This document shows, piece after piece, positions 43,308-52,194 of a stretch of DNA of 64,000 bases. A program made the position numbers and the translations under genes. Under the pieces are notes generated by a model. That model was not told the origin of the DNA, searched no databases, and saw nothing but the letters and a program-made list of their open reading frames with translations. Within the stretch, counting starts at the first letter, position 1, and every line of letters begins with the position of its first letter. The stretch is from positions 62,001-126,000 of the forward strand of contig CANNFA010000005.1 in the NCBI GenBank assembly GCA_947503765.1, in the 5' to 3' direction. This stretch comes from an uncultured Paracoccaceae bacterium. Its GTDB lineage: Bacteria; Pseudomonadota; Alphaproteobacteria; Rhodobacterales; Rhodobacteraceae.

Positions 43308-45005
43308 ATGCAGCAACAGATGAAGGCGAGGCCCCGCAGCGGCGGGCAGGTACTGGTCGATCAGCTTCTGATCCACGGGGCCGACACCGCCTATTGCGTG
43401 CCCGGCGAAAGCTATCTCGAGGTGCTGGACGCGCTGCACGACGTGGCGGACCGGTTCACGCTGATCAACGCCCGGCACGAGGCCGGGGCGGCGAACATGG
43501 CCGAGACCTATGGCAAGCTGACGGGCCGGCCGGGGATCTGCATGGTCACCCGCGGCCCCGGCGCCTGTCATGCGTCGATCGGGGTGCATATCGCGCAGCA
43601 GGACAGCACGCCGATGATCCTGCTGGTCGGCCAGATCGCGCGCGAAACAACCGACCGCGAGGCGTTCCAGGAGGTCGATTACCGCGCAATGTTCGGCCCG
43701 ATCGCCAAGTGGGCGACGCAGATCGACGATGCGCGGCGCATCCCCGAATACATGGCGCGCGCGTTTCGCGTGGCGACGTCGGGGCGGCCCGGCCCGGTGG
43801 TCATCGCGCTGCCCGAGGACATGCTGACCGACATCGTGGAAGTGGCCGATGCGCGGCCCTATAGCGCCGCGCAGGCACAGCTTTCCGCCGCCGATCTGGG
43901 CGCGCTGACGGCCGAGATCGCGGCGGCCGAGCGGCCGCTGCTGCTGCTGGGCGGCTCGGGCTGGACCGACGGCAGCGCCGCCGCCATCACCCGCTTTGCC
44001 GAGCAAAACCGCATTCCGGTCGCCTGTTCGTTCCGCCGCCAGGACATCGTGGACAACCTGTCGCCGGTCTTCGCCGGGGATTTCGGCACGTCCACGGCGC
44101 CCACGCTTTACGCGCATCAGCGCGACGCCGATCTGCTGGTCGTGATCGGCGCGCGGCTGGGCGAGATGACGACGCGGACCTACACCACGATGACCCCGCC
44201 CAGCCCGCAGACGCGGCTGGTGCATGTCTATCCCGACCCCGACGAGATCGGCCGGGTCTATTCGCCCGATCTGGGGATCGCGGCCGCGCCCGGCTCTGTC
44301 GCGGCGGCGCTGGACGGGGTCGATCTGGGCCGGGCCGGGGCGTGGGACGGGTGGTGCGAACGGCTGCACCGCGACTATCTGACCGACAGCGACGCGCCCA
44401 ACGGCGGCGACTGGGATCTGGACATGGGCGTGGCGCTGGCGCAGCTGCGGGGTACCCTGCCGGCGGACACGATCGTCACGCTGGACGCGGGCAACCACAC
44501 CGGCTGGGCGCAGCGGTTCCTGCGCTACGGGCGGCCGGGGCGCATCGTGGGGTCGACCTGCGGCGCAATGGGCTATTCGGTGCCCGCCGCCGTCGCGTCC
44601 GCCATCGCGCATCCCGAGCGGCTGACGCTGGCCTTCGTCGGCGACGGCGGCTTCATGATGAGCGGCGCGGAATTGGCGACGGCGGCGCAATACGGTGCGC
44701 GGCCCATCGTGCTGGTATTCAACAACGGCATCTACGGCACCATCCGGATGCACCAGGAGCGTGACCACCCCGAGCGGATTTCGGGCACGACGCTGGCGGG
44801 GCAGGATTTCGCGGCGCTGGCCAAAGGTCTGGGCGCGCATGCCGAACGGGTGACGAAGACCGCCGATTTCGCCGCCGCGTTCGAGCGCGCGCGCCAGTCC
44901 GGGCGGCCTGCCGTGATCGAGCTTGTGACCGACCCCGAACAGATCTCCACCCGCACCACCATCGGCAAGCTGCGCGAGGCCGCGCGGCAGAAGGCGCGCG
45001 CATGA
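43308..45005 (+). CDS. Thiamine-diphosphate enzyme (acetolactate synthase / 2-oxoacid decarboxylase-like)
   Basis: A 565-residue three-domain ThDP enzyme. Domain 1 has GADTAYCVPGESYLEVLDAL and INARHEAGAANMAETYGKLTGRPGI, with the activating Glu. The pyrophosphate domain has FVGDGGFMMSGAELATAAQ and FNNGIYGTIRMHQ. It resembles acetolactate synthase, benzoylformate decarboxylase and related enzymes. It follows the TRAP permease and overlaps the FAD-dependent 2-hydroxyacid dehydrogenase by 4 bp. It would therefore act on the 2-oxoacid that the dehydrogenase forms, by decarboxylation or carboligation. The precise reaction is not decidable from sequence. Confidence 0.85.
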   Translation: MQQQMKARPRSGGQVLVDQLLIHGADTAYCVPGESYLEVLDALHDVADRFTLINARHEAGAANMAETYGKLTGRPGICMVTRGPGACHASIGVHIAQQDSTPMILLVGQIARETTDREAFQEVDYRAMFGPIAKWATQIDDARRIPEYMARAFRVATSGRPGPVVIALPEDMLTDIVEVADARPYSAAQAQLSAADLGALTAEIAAAERPLLLLGGSGWTDGSAAAITRFAEQNRIPVACSFRRQDIVDNLSPVFAGDFGTSTAPTLYAHQRDADLLVVIGARLGEMTTRTYTTMTPPSPQTRLVHVYPDPDEIGRVYSPDLGIAAAPGSVAAALDGVDLGRAGAWDGWCERLHRDYLTDSDAPNGGDWDLDMGVALAQLRGTLPADTIVTLDAGNHTGWAQRFLRYGRPGRIVGSTCGAMGYSVPAAVASAIAHPERLTLAFVGDGGFMMSGAELATAAQYGARPIVLVFNNGIYGTIRMHQERDHPERISGTTLAGQDFAALAKGLGAHAERVTKTADFAAAFERARQSGRPAVIELVTDPEQISTRTTIGKLREAARQKARA

Positions 45006-46453
45006 CGCGGGCCGCGACCGACCCGCGCCCGGACACATCCGCGCAGGCGGGCGATGCCGCCGGGCTTGTCGACAGGCTTAAGGCCGCCATCGGCGCGGCC
45101 CATGTGCTGACCGATCCGGCCGACATGGCCGCGCGGCTGGTCGAGGATCGCGGGCTTTTCGCCGGAACGGCGCTGGCGATCCTGCGGCCGGGCAGCACCG
45201 GGGAAGTCGCGGAATGCCTGCGCCTGTGCCGTGCGGCGGGCGTGGCCGTCGTGCCGCAGGGCGGCAATACCGGCCTTGTCGGCGGCGGCGTGCCGGAGGG
45301 CGGCGTGATCCTGACCACCGGGCGGCTGAACCGCATCCGCGAGGTCGATGCCGCGAATGCCACCATGGTGGTCGAGGCCGGCTGCATCCTGGACAGCATC
45401 CAGCGCGCGGCGGATGCGGCGGGCTTTCTGTTCCCGCTGTCGCTGGCGTCGGAAGGGTCGTGCCAGATCGGCGGCAACCTGTCGACCAATGCGGGCGGCA
45501 CGGCGGTTCTGCGTTACGGCAATGCGCGCGATCTTGTCCTGGGGCTGGAGGTCGTCCTGCCGGACGGCCGCGTGCTGAACGACCTGACCGGGCTGCGCAA
45601 GAACAATACCGGCTACGATCTGCGCAACCTGTTCATCGGCGCCGAGGGCACGCTGGGCATCATCACCGCCGCGGTCCTCAAGCTGTTTCCGAAACCCGCC
45701 GCCCGCGCCACGGCGATGGTGGCCTGTGACGGGCCGGCCGCCGCGCTGGCGCTTTACGGGCGGATGCGCGCCAGCGATGCCGACACCATGTCCGCCTTCG
45801 AATATATCGAGCGGCCGGCCCTGCAGATGGTGATCGACCACGCGCCGGGCTGCACCGATCCGATGGCCGAGACGCATCCGGCCTATTGCCTGATCGAACT
45901 GACCGGCGGCGGCGCGCAGGGCGAGCTTGACGCGCGGCTGGAATCGGCGCTCGAAGCCGCGTTCGAGGCCGGGCAGATCGCCGATGCCGTGATCGGCGCA
46001 TCCGAGGCGCAGCGCGACGCGCTCTGGGCGCTGCGCGAGAACCTGTCCGAGGCGCAGAAGCCGGAAGGCGCGTCGATCAAGCACGACGTGTCGGTGCCGG
46101 TCTCGCGCGTGGCCGATTTCATCGAGACGGCCAAGGCCGCCTGCCTGGATCACATGCCCGGCCTGCGCCCGTGCCCGTTCGGCCATTTCGGCGACGGCAA
46201 CCTGCATTTCAACCTGTCGCGCCCGGCGGACATGGAAGATGCGGCGTTTCTGGCGGAATACCCGGCCTTCAACCGCATCGTGCACGATATCGTCCATGCG
46301 ATGGGCGGCTCCATTTCCGCCGAGCACGGCATCGGCAAGGTCAAGCGGGCAGAGCTGCGCCGCTACAAGGATCCGGTCGCGGTGGAGCTGATGGGGCAGA
46401 TCAAGGCGGCCATCGACCCGGACAACCTGATGAACCCCGGCAAGGTGCTGTAG
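45002..46453 (+). CDS. FAD-linked D-2-hydroxyacid dehydrogenase (GlcD/D2HGDH-like)
   Basis: A 483-residue FAD-binding PCMH-fold oxidase. PQGGNTGLVGGGVPEGGVILTT and GGNLSTNAGGTAVLRYGNARDLVLGLEVVLPDG bind FAD. The C-terminal domain has FGHFGDGNLHFNL and SISAEHGIGKVKRAEL with the metal and substrate histidines of D-lactate / D-2-hydroxyglutarate dehydrogenases. It is the last gene of the TRAP-ThDP operon. Together with LarA it suggests that an L-hydroxyacid is racemised to the D form and then oxidised here. Confidence 0.9.
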   Translation: MTRAATDPRPDTSAQAGDAAGLVDRLKAAIGAAHVLTDPADMAARLVEDRGLFAGTALAILRPGSTGEVAECLRLCRAAGVAVVPQGGNTGLVGGGVPEGGVILTTGRLNRIREVDAANATMVVEAGCILDSIQRAADAAGFLFPLSLASEGSCQIGGNLSTNAGGTAVLRYGNARDLVLGLEVVLPDGRVLNDLTGLRKNNTGYDLRNLFIGAEGTLGIITAAVLKLFPKPAARATAMVACDGPAAALALYGRMRASDADTMSAFEYIERPALQMVIDHAPGCTDPMAETHPAYCLIELTGGGAQGELDARLESALEAAFEAGQIADAVIGASEAQRDALWALRENLSEAQKPEGASIKHDVSVPVSRVADFIETAKAACLDHMPGLRPCPFGHFGDGNLHFNLSRPADMEDAAFLAEYPAFNRIVHDIVHAMGGSISAEHGIGKVKRAELRRYKDPVAVELMGQIKAAIDPDNLMNPGKVL

Positions 46454-46459
46454 CGCGCG

Positions 46460-46482
46460 CCCCGGCGCCTGCCGCGCCGGGG
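46460..46482 (+). terminator. Terminator hairpin after the 2-hydroxyacid operon
   Basis: CCCCGGCGC at 46460-46468 pairs perfectly with GCGCCGGGG at 46474-46482 around a 5-nt loop, 6 bp after the stop codon. No T-run follows. Confidence 0.5.
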
Positions 46483-46813
46483 TCGAGGGCAACCCGCCAG
46501 ACGCAGGCGAATGGATGCTGGCAGGCCGGCCCCGTTGCCGCGCGCGTCCATTCTTCGCCCCGATCCACCATCCCGAATTGGCGTTGCCCTGAGGGGCAGC
46601 TTATCCTGCAGTGTCCAGTTGCCGGCCCCGAAACGGTCCGTGTTCATGCCGATTGCAAGTAGTTGCAAAAATTGTTTGACCGGGTGGCGATCATGTGGAA
46701 CGCTCGGGAACAGACGCTGCGCGAATGCTCTGGCGGCATTTTCAACTTGGTTTTGCGACCTGAGCCAGACAACGGCACGGGATCCGCAGGGGGCGCCGCA
46801 GGGAGATGACGAC
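46483..46813. other. Regulatory gap upstream of the phosphatase/importer operon
   Basis: About 330 bp without a convincing gene. TTGCAAGTAGTTGCAA at 46653-46668 is a pair of TTGCAA half-sites similar to the iol operators but without the central CG. TTGACC at 46676-46681 may be a -35 element, though no good -10 was seen. A short frame in this stretch has no protein features. Confidence 0.45.
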
Positions 46814-46861
46814 ATGATCGGTAAATGGGTCTGCAACCTGTTGCAGCGCACCCCAAGATGA
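46814..46861 (+). CDS. Possible 15-residue leader peptide
   Basis: MIGKWVCNLLQRTPR is preceded by GGGAGA with 7-bp spacing, a better ribosome site than that of the next gene. Its stop codon TGA overlaps the ATG of the two-domain permease (ATGA at 46858-46861), so the permease could be translated by coupling. CTGCAACCTGTTGCAG at 46831-46846, a near-palindrome resembling the iol operator, lies inside it. It may instead be a chance frame. Confidence 0.4.
   Translation: MIGKWVCNLLQRTPR
46831..46846. promoter_or_regulatory. Degenerate LacI-type operator CTGCAACCTGTTGCAG
   Basis: 14 of 16 bases are palindromic, and 13 of 16 match TTGCAACCGGTTGCAA at 26749. It is 12 bp upstream of the permease start, so a bound repressor would act as a roadblock within the transcript start region. 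The LacI protein encoded at 55400-56434 is the nearest candidate. Confidence 0.4.
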
Positions 46862-48684
46862 CATCCGGCGCCGATCCTGTGGGTTCGGGTGGCGGGCGCG
46901 TCATGCGGATGCGCTATCGCTTCCGCGTGGCGATGCGCGAGCCGACGACGCTGATCGGCGTGGTCATGGCGATCCTGTTCGCCTATCTCATCATCGTGCC
47001 GATCATCTCGATCCTGCTCGATTCGGTGCAGACCCAGTTCGGCGACGAGCGGCGGACCGGCACCGAAACCGGCGGCTGGACCAGCTATTACCTGATCCGC
47101 ACCTTTGCGTCGCCGATCGCCGGGATCATGTTCTGGAAGCCGCTGTGGAATACGCTGTCGGTCGCGTTCAGCGCCATCGTGATTTCCGTCCTGGTCGGCG
47201 GCGTGCTGGCCTGGCTGGTCAGCCGCACCGACATGTTCGCGCGGCGCTGGTTCGCCACCGCGCTGATCGTGCCCTACATGCTGCCGGCCTGGACCTTCGC
47301 GCTGGCCTGGACGACGCTGTTCAAGAACCGCACGGTCGGCGGCCAGCAGGGCTGGCTCGAGGCGATCGGCATCACGCCGCCGGACTGGCTTGCCTATGGA
47401 CGGGTGCCGATCACCATCATCCTTGCGCTGCATTACACGCCGTTCATCATCCTGCTGTTCGGATCGGCGCTGCGCCGGTTCGACAGCCAGCTGGAGGATT
47501 CGGCGCGCATCCTGGGTGCGCGGCGCGGGCGCATCGCATGGCTGATCATCTTGCCGCTGATGAAGCCGGCGCTGATCTCGGCGGTGGTGCTGATCTTCGC
47601 CAAATGCCTGGGCGAATTCGGCGTGGCCTACGTGCTGGGCCTGCCGGTCAATTTCGATGTCCTGGCGACCTCGCTCTACCGCAATATCGGATCGCGCCAG
47701 ACCGGGGTTGCGGGCGTTCTTGCCGGCGCGATCATGATCCTGGGGATCCTGACGCTGCTGGTCGATGCCTGGCTGGTGCGCGAGGCACGGCGCTATGTCA
47801 CCGTCGGATCCAAGGGGTCGATGAACCGGCTGTCGCGGCTGGGGCGCTGGCGGCTGCCGGCGACCGGGCTTGCCGGGCTGTTCTTCGTCTTTGCCGTGGC
47901 CTTGCCGGTGCTGACGCTGTTCCTGTCGACGATCATGCGGGTGCCGGCGCGCTTTGCCATGGACAACTTCACCCTCGATTTCTGGATCGGGCGCAACCTG
48001 GATACCGTGGCGCTGCGGCAGGGCATCCTGCTGACCCCCGATTTCTGGCGCGCCGCCTGGAACACCGTCTGGATCGTCGGCACCGCCTCGATCGCGTCGG
48101 GCATCCTGGGCCTGCTGGTGGGCTACGCCGTGGTGCGCACACCGTTCCGCCCCCTGGCGGCCTTCCTGCGGCAGGTCACCTTCTTTCCCTACCTCGTGCC
48201 CGGCATCGCCTTTGCCGCCGCCTACCTGTCGCTTTTCGCGGTGGCGCGCGGGCCGGTCCCGGCGCTTTACGGCACCACCGCGATCCTGATCCTCGCGCTG
48301 ATGGCCGACCAGATGCCCTATGCCTCGCGCGCCGGTCTTTCGGCGATGATGCAATTGGGCAAGGAACCCGAAGAGGCCGCGCAGGTGGCCGGCGCCGGCT
48401 GGTCGCGGCGCATGCGGCAGATCGTGGTGCCGATTCAGAAGGGATCGCTGGTGACCGGCATCCTTCTGCCGTTCATCTCGGGGATCAAGGGGCTGAGCCT
48501 GTTCGTGATCCTTGCCGTGCCCTCGACCGATGTGCTGACGACCTATTCGCTGCGGCTGGTCGACTACAATTACACGCAGGCCGCCAATGCGGTGGTCCTG
48601 ATGGTCGCGGGGCTGGCGCTGTTCGGCACGCTCGCGGCGCAGAAACTGACCAAGACCAATCTTGCCGAAGGGCTGGGAGGCTGA
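46858..48684 (+). CDS. AfuB/FbpB-type ABC importer, two-domain permease
   Basis: A 608-residue permease formed by two tandem permease halves, as in FbpB/AfuB proteins. The two ATPase-contact loops are LEDSARILGARRGRIAWLIILPL near residue 215 and PEEAAQVAGAGWSRRMRQIVVPIQKG near residue 510. There are about a dozen membrane helices. No SD is obvious; the start may be coupled to a 15-residue leader frame. An internal ATG further on (MRMRYRF) is possible. It is the first large gene of an operon with an ATPase, two binding proteins and three phosphatases. Confidence 0.88.
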   Translation: MTSGADPVGSGGGRVMRMRYRFRVAMREPTTLIGVVMAILFAYLIIVPIISILLDSVQTQFGDERRTGTETGGWTSYYLIRTFASPIAGIMFWKPLWNTLSVAFSAIVISVLVGGVLAWLVSRTDMFARRWFATALIVPYMLPAWTFALAWTTLFKNRTVGGQQGWLEAIGITPPDWLAYGRVPITIILALHYTPFIILLFGSALRRFDSQLEDSARILGARRGRIAWLIILPLMKPALISAVVLIFAKCLGEFGVAYVLGLPVNFDVLATSLYRNIGSRQTGVAGVLAGAIMILGILTLLVDAWLVREARRYVTVGSKGSMNRLSRLGRWRLPATGLAGLFFVFAVALPVLTLFLSTIMRVPARFAMDNFTLDFWIGRNLDTVALRQGILLTPDFWRAAWNTVWIVGTASIASGILGLLVGYAVVRTPFRPLAAFLRQVTFFPYLVPGIAFAAAYLSLFAVARGPVPALYGTTAILILALMADQMPYASRAGLSAMMQLGKEPEEAAQVAGAGWSRRMRQIVVPIQKGSLVTGILLPFISGIKGLSLFVILAVPSTDVLTTYSLRLVDYNYTQAANAVVLMVAGLALFGTLAAQKLTKTNLAEGLGG

Positions 48685-48685
48685 C

Positions 48686-49813
48686 ATGCCGGGCATATCG
48701 CTTGCCAAGGTACAAAAGAGCTATGGCGCCTACCGCGCCGTCACCGACCTTGATCTGGAGGTCAAGGATGGCGAGTTCCTGTGCCTGCTGGGCCCGTCGG
48801 GCTGCGGCAAGACCACGACGCTGCGGATGATCGCGGGGCTGGAGAACCTGTCGGGCGGATCGCTGTCGGTGGGTGAGCGCGTCATGGATTGCCCCGACAA
48901 GGCCGTGTTCGTCGCGCCCGAGAAACGCGGCATGGGCCTTGTCTTTCAAAGCTATGCTTTGTGGCCGCATCTGACGATCGAGCAGAATACCGAATTCGGC
49001 CTGAAATTGCGCAAGATGACCAAGTCTGAGCGGCAGAAACGCACGACCGAGGTGATGGAGGCGCTGGGGATCGAGGAATTCCGCGACCGTCTGCCCTCGC
49101 AGCTTTCGGGCGGGCAGCAACAGCGCGTGGCGCTGGCGCGGATGCTGGCGGTCAATCCCGATGTCCTGCTGCTGGACGAGCCGCTGTCGAACCTCGATGC
49201 GCGGCTGCGGCTGGAAATGCGCGCGGAACTCAAGCGGATACACGCGGCCTTCGGCACCACCATCGTGTTCGTCACCCATGACCAGTGGGAGGCGATGACG
49301 CTGGCCGACACGATCGCGGTGATGAATGACGGCACATTGCAGCAGCTTGGCACGCCCGACGATATCTACGAGCGGCCGGCAAACCGGTTCGTGGCCGAAT
49401 TCGTCGGCTCGCCGCCGATCAACATCCTCGATTTCGGCAAAAGCGGCGAAAGCGGCGGGATCGTGCAGCGCGCCCGCGACTACCTTGCGCAGCACCATCC
49501 GCAGATCGCCGGCGCCGGCTCTGTCGGGATCCGGCCCGAGGCGATCGCGCTGGTCGAGGGCGAGGCAGCGCTGGCACCGGGCGCTTTCGGCGCGCCGGTC
49601 CAGGTGACCGGGGTGCTGCCGACCGGCGGTAGCTGGATCGTCGAGGTGCAGGCCGAGGGGCAGGCGATGTTCATCAATACCCATGTGGCGCCCGCCGTGC
49701 GGACCGGCGACAAGCGCTGGCTGGAGGTGCCGCCAAGGGCGCTGAGCGTGTTCGACGCGGCCGGAAGCCGCATTGCCACCGCCGACGCGCTGCTTTCGCG
49801 CAGCGCGGCCTGA
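48686..49813 (+). CDS. AfuC/FbpC-type ABC importer, ATP-binding protein
   Basis: A 375-residue ATPase of the CUT1/iron-type. Walker A GPSGCGKTT, Q-loop VFQSYALWPHLT, signature LSGGQQQR, Walker B LLLDEPLSNLD and switch VTHDQ are followed by a C-terminal TOBE domain. That region contains VGIRPEAIALVEGEAAL and ALSVFDAAG. GGGAGG lies 6 bp before the ATG at 48686. It follows the permease gene directly and precedes the first binding protein by 32 bp. Confidence 0.93.
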   Translation: MPGISLAKVQKSYGAYRAVTDLDLEVKDGEFLCLLGPSGCGKTTTLRMIAGLENLSGGSLSVGERVMDCPDKAVFVAPEKRGMGLVFQSYALWPHLTIEQNTEFGLKLRKMTKSERQKRTTEVMEALGIEEFRDRLPSQLSGGQQQRVALARMLAVNPDVLLLDEPLSNLDARLRLEMRAELKRIHAAFGTTIVFVTHDQWEAMTLADTIAVMNDGTLQQLGTPDDIYERPANRFVAEFVGSPPINILDFGKSGESGGIVQRARDYLAQHHPQIAGAGSVGIRPEAIALVEGEAALAPGAFGAPVQVTGVLPTGGSWIVEVQAEGQAMFINTHVAPAVRTGDKRWLEVPPRALSVFDAAGSRIATADALLSRSAA

Positions 49814-49845
49814 GCGGTCAATTCATCACCAAAGGGAGGAACGAC

Positions 49846-50955
49846 ATGAAATATCCACTGAGGACCGCCACGGGCGCGGCCGCGCTGGCCCTGGCCGCCG
49901 GGGGCGCCTTTGCGCAGGAGGCCTTCGATCTGGACGCGCTGATCGAGGCGGCGCGCGCCGAGCCGCCGCTGACCGTCTATGCCGTCACCGGCAAGATCGT
50001 CGAGACCGCCAAGGCGTTTTCCGAGTTGTACGATATCGAGGCGGCCGGCCAGAAGGTGAACGAGGCGGACCAGATCGAATTGATGATCCGCGAGCATCAA
50101 TCGGGCAATATCGTGGGCGATCTTGCCGTCGCGGGCGATGTGGCGGCGATCCTCGGCCAGTTGATCCCGCAGGGGATCGCCACAAGCTGGGTGCCGCCCG
50201 ACATGACCGGCGACATCGCGCCCGGCCAGCAGGATCCGCTGGTCGTGGTCAGCGACCCGCATGTCTGGTCCTATTCGACCGATGCCTATGACAGCTGCCC
50301 AGTCAGCAATGTCTGGGAACTGACAGAGCCGAAATGGCAGGGCCATGTCGCCATGATGGACCCGCTGGTCAAGGCGCTTTACGCCGACTGGTTCAACCAG
50401 CTGGAAACGCATCACGACGATGCCATGGCCGCCGCCTACGAGGCGCATTTCGGCCATCCGCTGGAAACCGACGAGGCCAGCGCGACCGCTGCCTGGGTCC
50501 GCGCCTATGCCGAGAACGCGCCGCTTCTGGGCGATTCCACCTCGGTGGCCGAGGCGATCGGCGCGGTGGGCCAGGAAAACCCGTTCTTCGGCATCATCTC
50601 TGTCGCCAAGTATCGCGGCAACACGTCGGGCGAGCTGGCCCTGGGCATCTGCGAGGACATGGCGCCGTTTTCGGGCTGGCTCTATCCCGGCCTGGCGATG
50701 ATCGCGGCCGATACCGACAGCCCCAACGCCGCGCGCCTGTTCGCCCGCTACCTGATGACCGAAGAGGGCATCGCGCCGATGTCGGTGGACGGAAAGATGT
50801 CGGCGAACAATTCCTTCCCGCCGCATCCCGAGGAAGCGTCGGGCGTGGGGGCGGTGATGGATCAGCTCATGGTCTATGACACCTCGACCGCGGCGGACGA
50901 TTTCGACCGGCGCCAGGACTGGCAGGATTTCTGGCGCGTGCATTACGCACGCTAG
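49846..50955 (+). CDS. AfuA-type ABC importer, periplasmic binding protein 1
   Basis: A 369-residue binding protein of the iron/sugar-phosphate/phosphonate type. The signal peptide is residues 1-23 (ending AFA). The mature part QEAFDLDALIEAARAEPPLTVYAVTGKIVE is typical of AfuA-like receptors. The adjacent Tyr-Tyr pair that binds iron in FbpA is absent, which argues against ferric iron. More than half the positions match the next protein by eye. AAAGGGAGGA gives a strong ribosome site. The likely ligand is an organophosphate because three phosphatases follow. Confidence 0.87.
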   Translation: MKYPLRTATGAAALALAAGGAFAQEAFDLDALIEAARAEPPLTVYAVTGKIVETAKAFSELYDIEAAGQKVNEADQIELMIREHQSGNIVGDLAVAGDVAAILGQLIPQGIATSWVPPDMTGDIAPGQQDPLVVVSDPHVWSYSTDAYDSCPVSNVWELTEPKWQGHVAMMDPLVKALYADWFNQLETHHDDAMAAAYEAHFGHPLETDEASATAAWVRAYAENAPLLGDSTSVAEAIGAVGQENPFFGIISVAKYRGNTSGELALGICEDMAPFSGWLYPGLAMIAADTDSPNAARLFARYLMTEEGIAPMSVDGKMSANNSFPPHPEEASGVGAVMDQLMVYDTSTAADDFDRRQDWQDFWRVHYAR

Positions 50956-50962
50956 GCAGCAC

Positions 50963-50992
50963 GGTGCCGCACCGGCCCAATGGTGCGGCACC
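50963..50992 (+). terminator. 11-bp hairpin after binding protein 1
   Basis: GGTGCCGCACC at 50963-50973 pairs perfectly with GGTGCGGCACC at 50982-50992, 8-nt loop, in the 59-bp gap between the twin binding-protein genes. Confidence 0.55.
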
Positions 50993-51014
50993 CCCAAGGG
51001 AGGAGGAAGGAAAG

Positions 51015-52154
51015 ATGAAGATGACCGGATACAGATACGGCGTGGCGCTTTGGTCGGGGCTGGCCCCGATCCTGATCGCACCGATGCTGGCGGCTGGGGC
51101 CGCGCAGGCGCAGGACAGCTTCGATCTGGACGCGCTGATCGAGGCGGCGCGCGCCGAGCCGCCGTTGACGGTGTTCGACAGCACCGGCAAGATCGTCGGC
51201 ATGGCCGAGACCTTTGCCGAGACCTACGGGCTGGAGGCGGTGGGCCAGAAGGTGAAGGCCCCCGAGCAACTCGAGATGATCTCGCGCGAGGCGATGGCCG
51301 GCAACGTGCAGGGCGACGTGTTCATCATCGGCGACGCGCCCGCGGCAATCGCGCAATTGCTGCCCAGCGGCTTTGCCACAAGCTGGGTATCGCCCGATCA
51401 GACCGACAAGATCGTGCCCGAATACCAGGACCCGCTGGTGGTGGTCAATTCGAACAACGTCTGGACCTACAACACCGAACTGTATGAAACCTGCCCGGTG
51501 GGAAATGTCTGGGAATTGACCGAGCCCGAATGGAACGGCCGCGTGGCGATGCAGGACCCGCTGGGCAAGCCGGTCTATACCGACTGGTTCAACCAGATGG
51601 AGATGCATCACGACGATGCCATGGCCGCCGCCTACGAGGCGCATTTCGGCAAGCCGCTGGATACCAGCCAGGACTCGGCCACGGCGCAATGGGTGCGCGC
51701 CATGGCGGCCAACGCGCCGCTGCTGGGCAGTTCCGACAGCAACGCCGCCGAAGCGGTGGGCGCGCCGGGCCAGGAAGCGGGCTTCATGGGCCTGATGAGT
51801 TCGGCCAAATACCGCGAGAATGCCGATAGCGGCTTTCGTCTGGGCCTGTGCGACGGGATCAAGCCTTTCATTGGCTTTACCAATTCCGGCGTCGGCCTGA
51901 TGGCCGCCGGCACCGACAGCCCGAATGCCGCGAAGCTGTTCCTGCGCTGGGTGATGACCGCCGAGGGGATCGCGCCGCAGGCCCAGGACGGCAAGATGTC
52001 CTCCAATACCGAGGTGGGCCTGCCGGAAGACGAGCCGTCCGGGATCGAGGCGGCCTGGGATCAACTGCTTGCCTATGACATGAGCACCGCGCTTGACGAT
52101 TGGGACAACCGGCAGGACTGGCAGGATCTCTGGCGGCTGAGCTACGACCGCTAG
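51015..52154 (+). CDS. AfuA-type ABC importer, periplasmic binding protein 2 (paralogue)
   Basis: A 379-residue paralogue of binding protein 1. Both share FDLDALIEAARAEPPLTV, CPVxNVWELTEP and DDAMAAAYEAHFG. The signal peptide ends around AAQAQ near residue 33. The ATG at 51015 follows GGAGGAAGG at a short distance. It also lacks a Tyr-Tyr pair. Tandem duplication followed by divergence suggests that the importer serves two related ligands. Confidence 0.87.
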   Translation: MKMTGYRYGVALWSGLAPILIAPMLAAGAAQAQDSFDLDALIEAARAEPPLTVFDSTGKIVGMAETFAETYGLEAVGQKVKAPEQLEMISREAMAGNVQGDVFIIGDAPAAIAQLLPSGFATSWVSPDQTDKIVPEYQDPLVVVNSNNVWTYNTELYETCPVGNVWELTEPEWNGRVAMQDPLGKPVYTDWFNQMEMHHDDAMAAAYEAHFGKPLDTSQDSATAQWVRAMAANAPLLGSSDSNAAEAVGAPGQEAGFMGLMSSAKYRENADSGFRLGLCDGIKPFIGFTNSGVGLMAAGTDSPNAAKLFLRWVMTAEGIAPQAQDGKMSSNTEVGLPEDEPSGIEAAWDQLLAYDMSTALDDWDNRQDWQDLWRLSYDR

Positions 52155-52161
52155 CATGCGG

Positions 52162-52194
52162 ATGTCCGGCACGTCGCTGCGATGTGCCGGACAT
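52162..52194 (+). terminator. 11-bp hairpin after binding protein 2
   Basis: ATGTCCGGCAC at 52162-52172 pairs perfectly with GTGCCGGACAT at 52184-52194, 11-nt loop, 7 bp after the stop codon and 124 bp before the IMPase-like gene. No T-run, so read-through into the phosphatase genes is expected. Confidence 0.6.

Noticed and set aside
46511-46861. Possible 116-codon gene before the permease
   Set aside because: No domain or plausible start. Only its last 16 codons have a good ribosome site, and these are reported as a possible leader.
46858-50955. Calling the importer a ferric-iron system
   Set aside because: The family resemblance fits, but the receptors lack the adjacent tyrosines that bind iron, and the operon ends in three phosphatases with no iron-related genes nearby.
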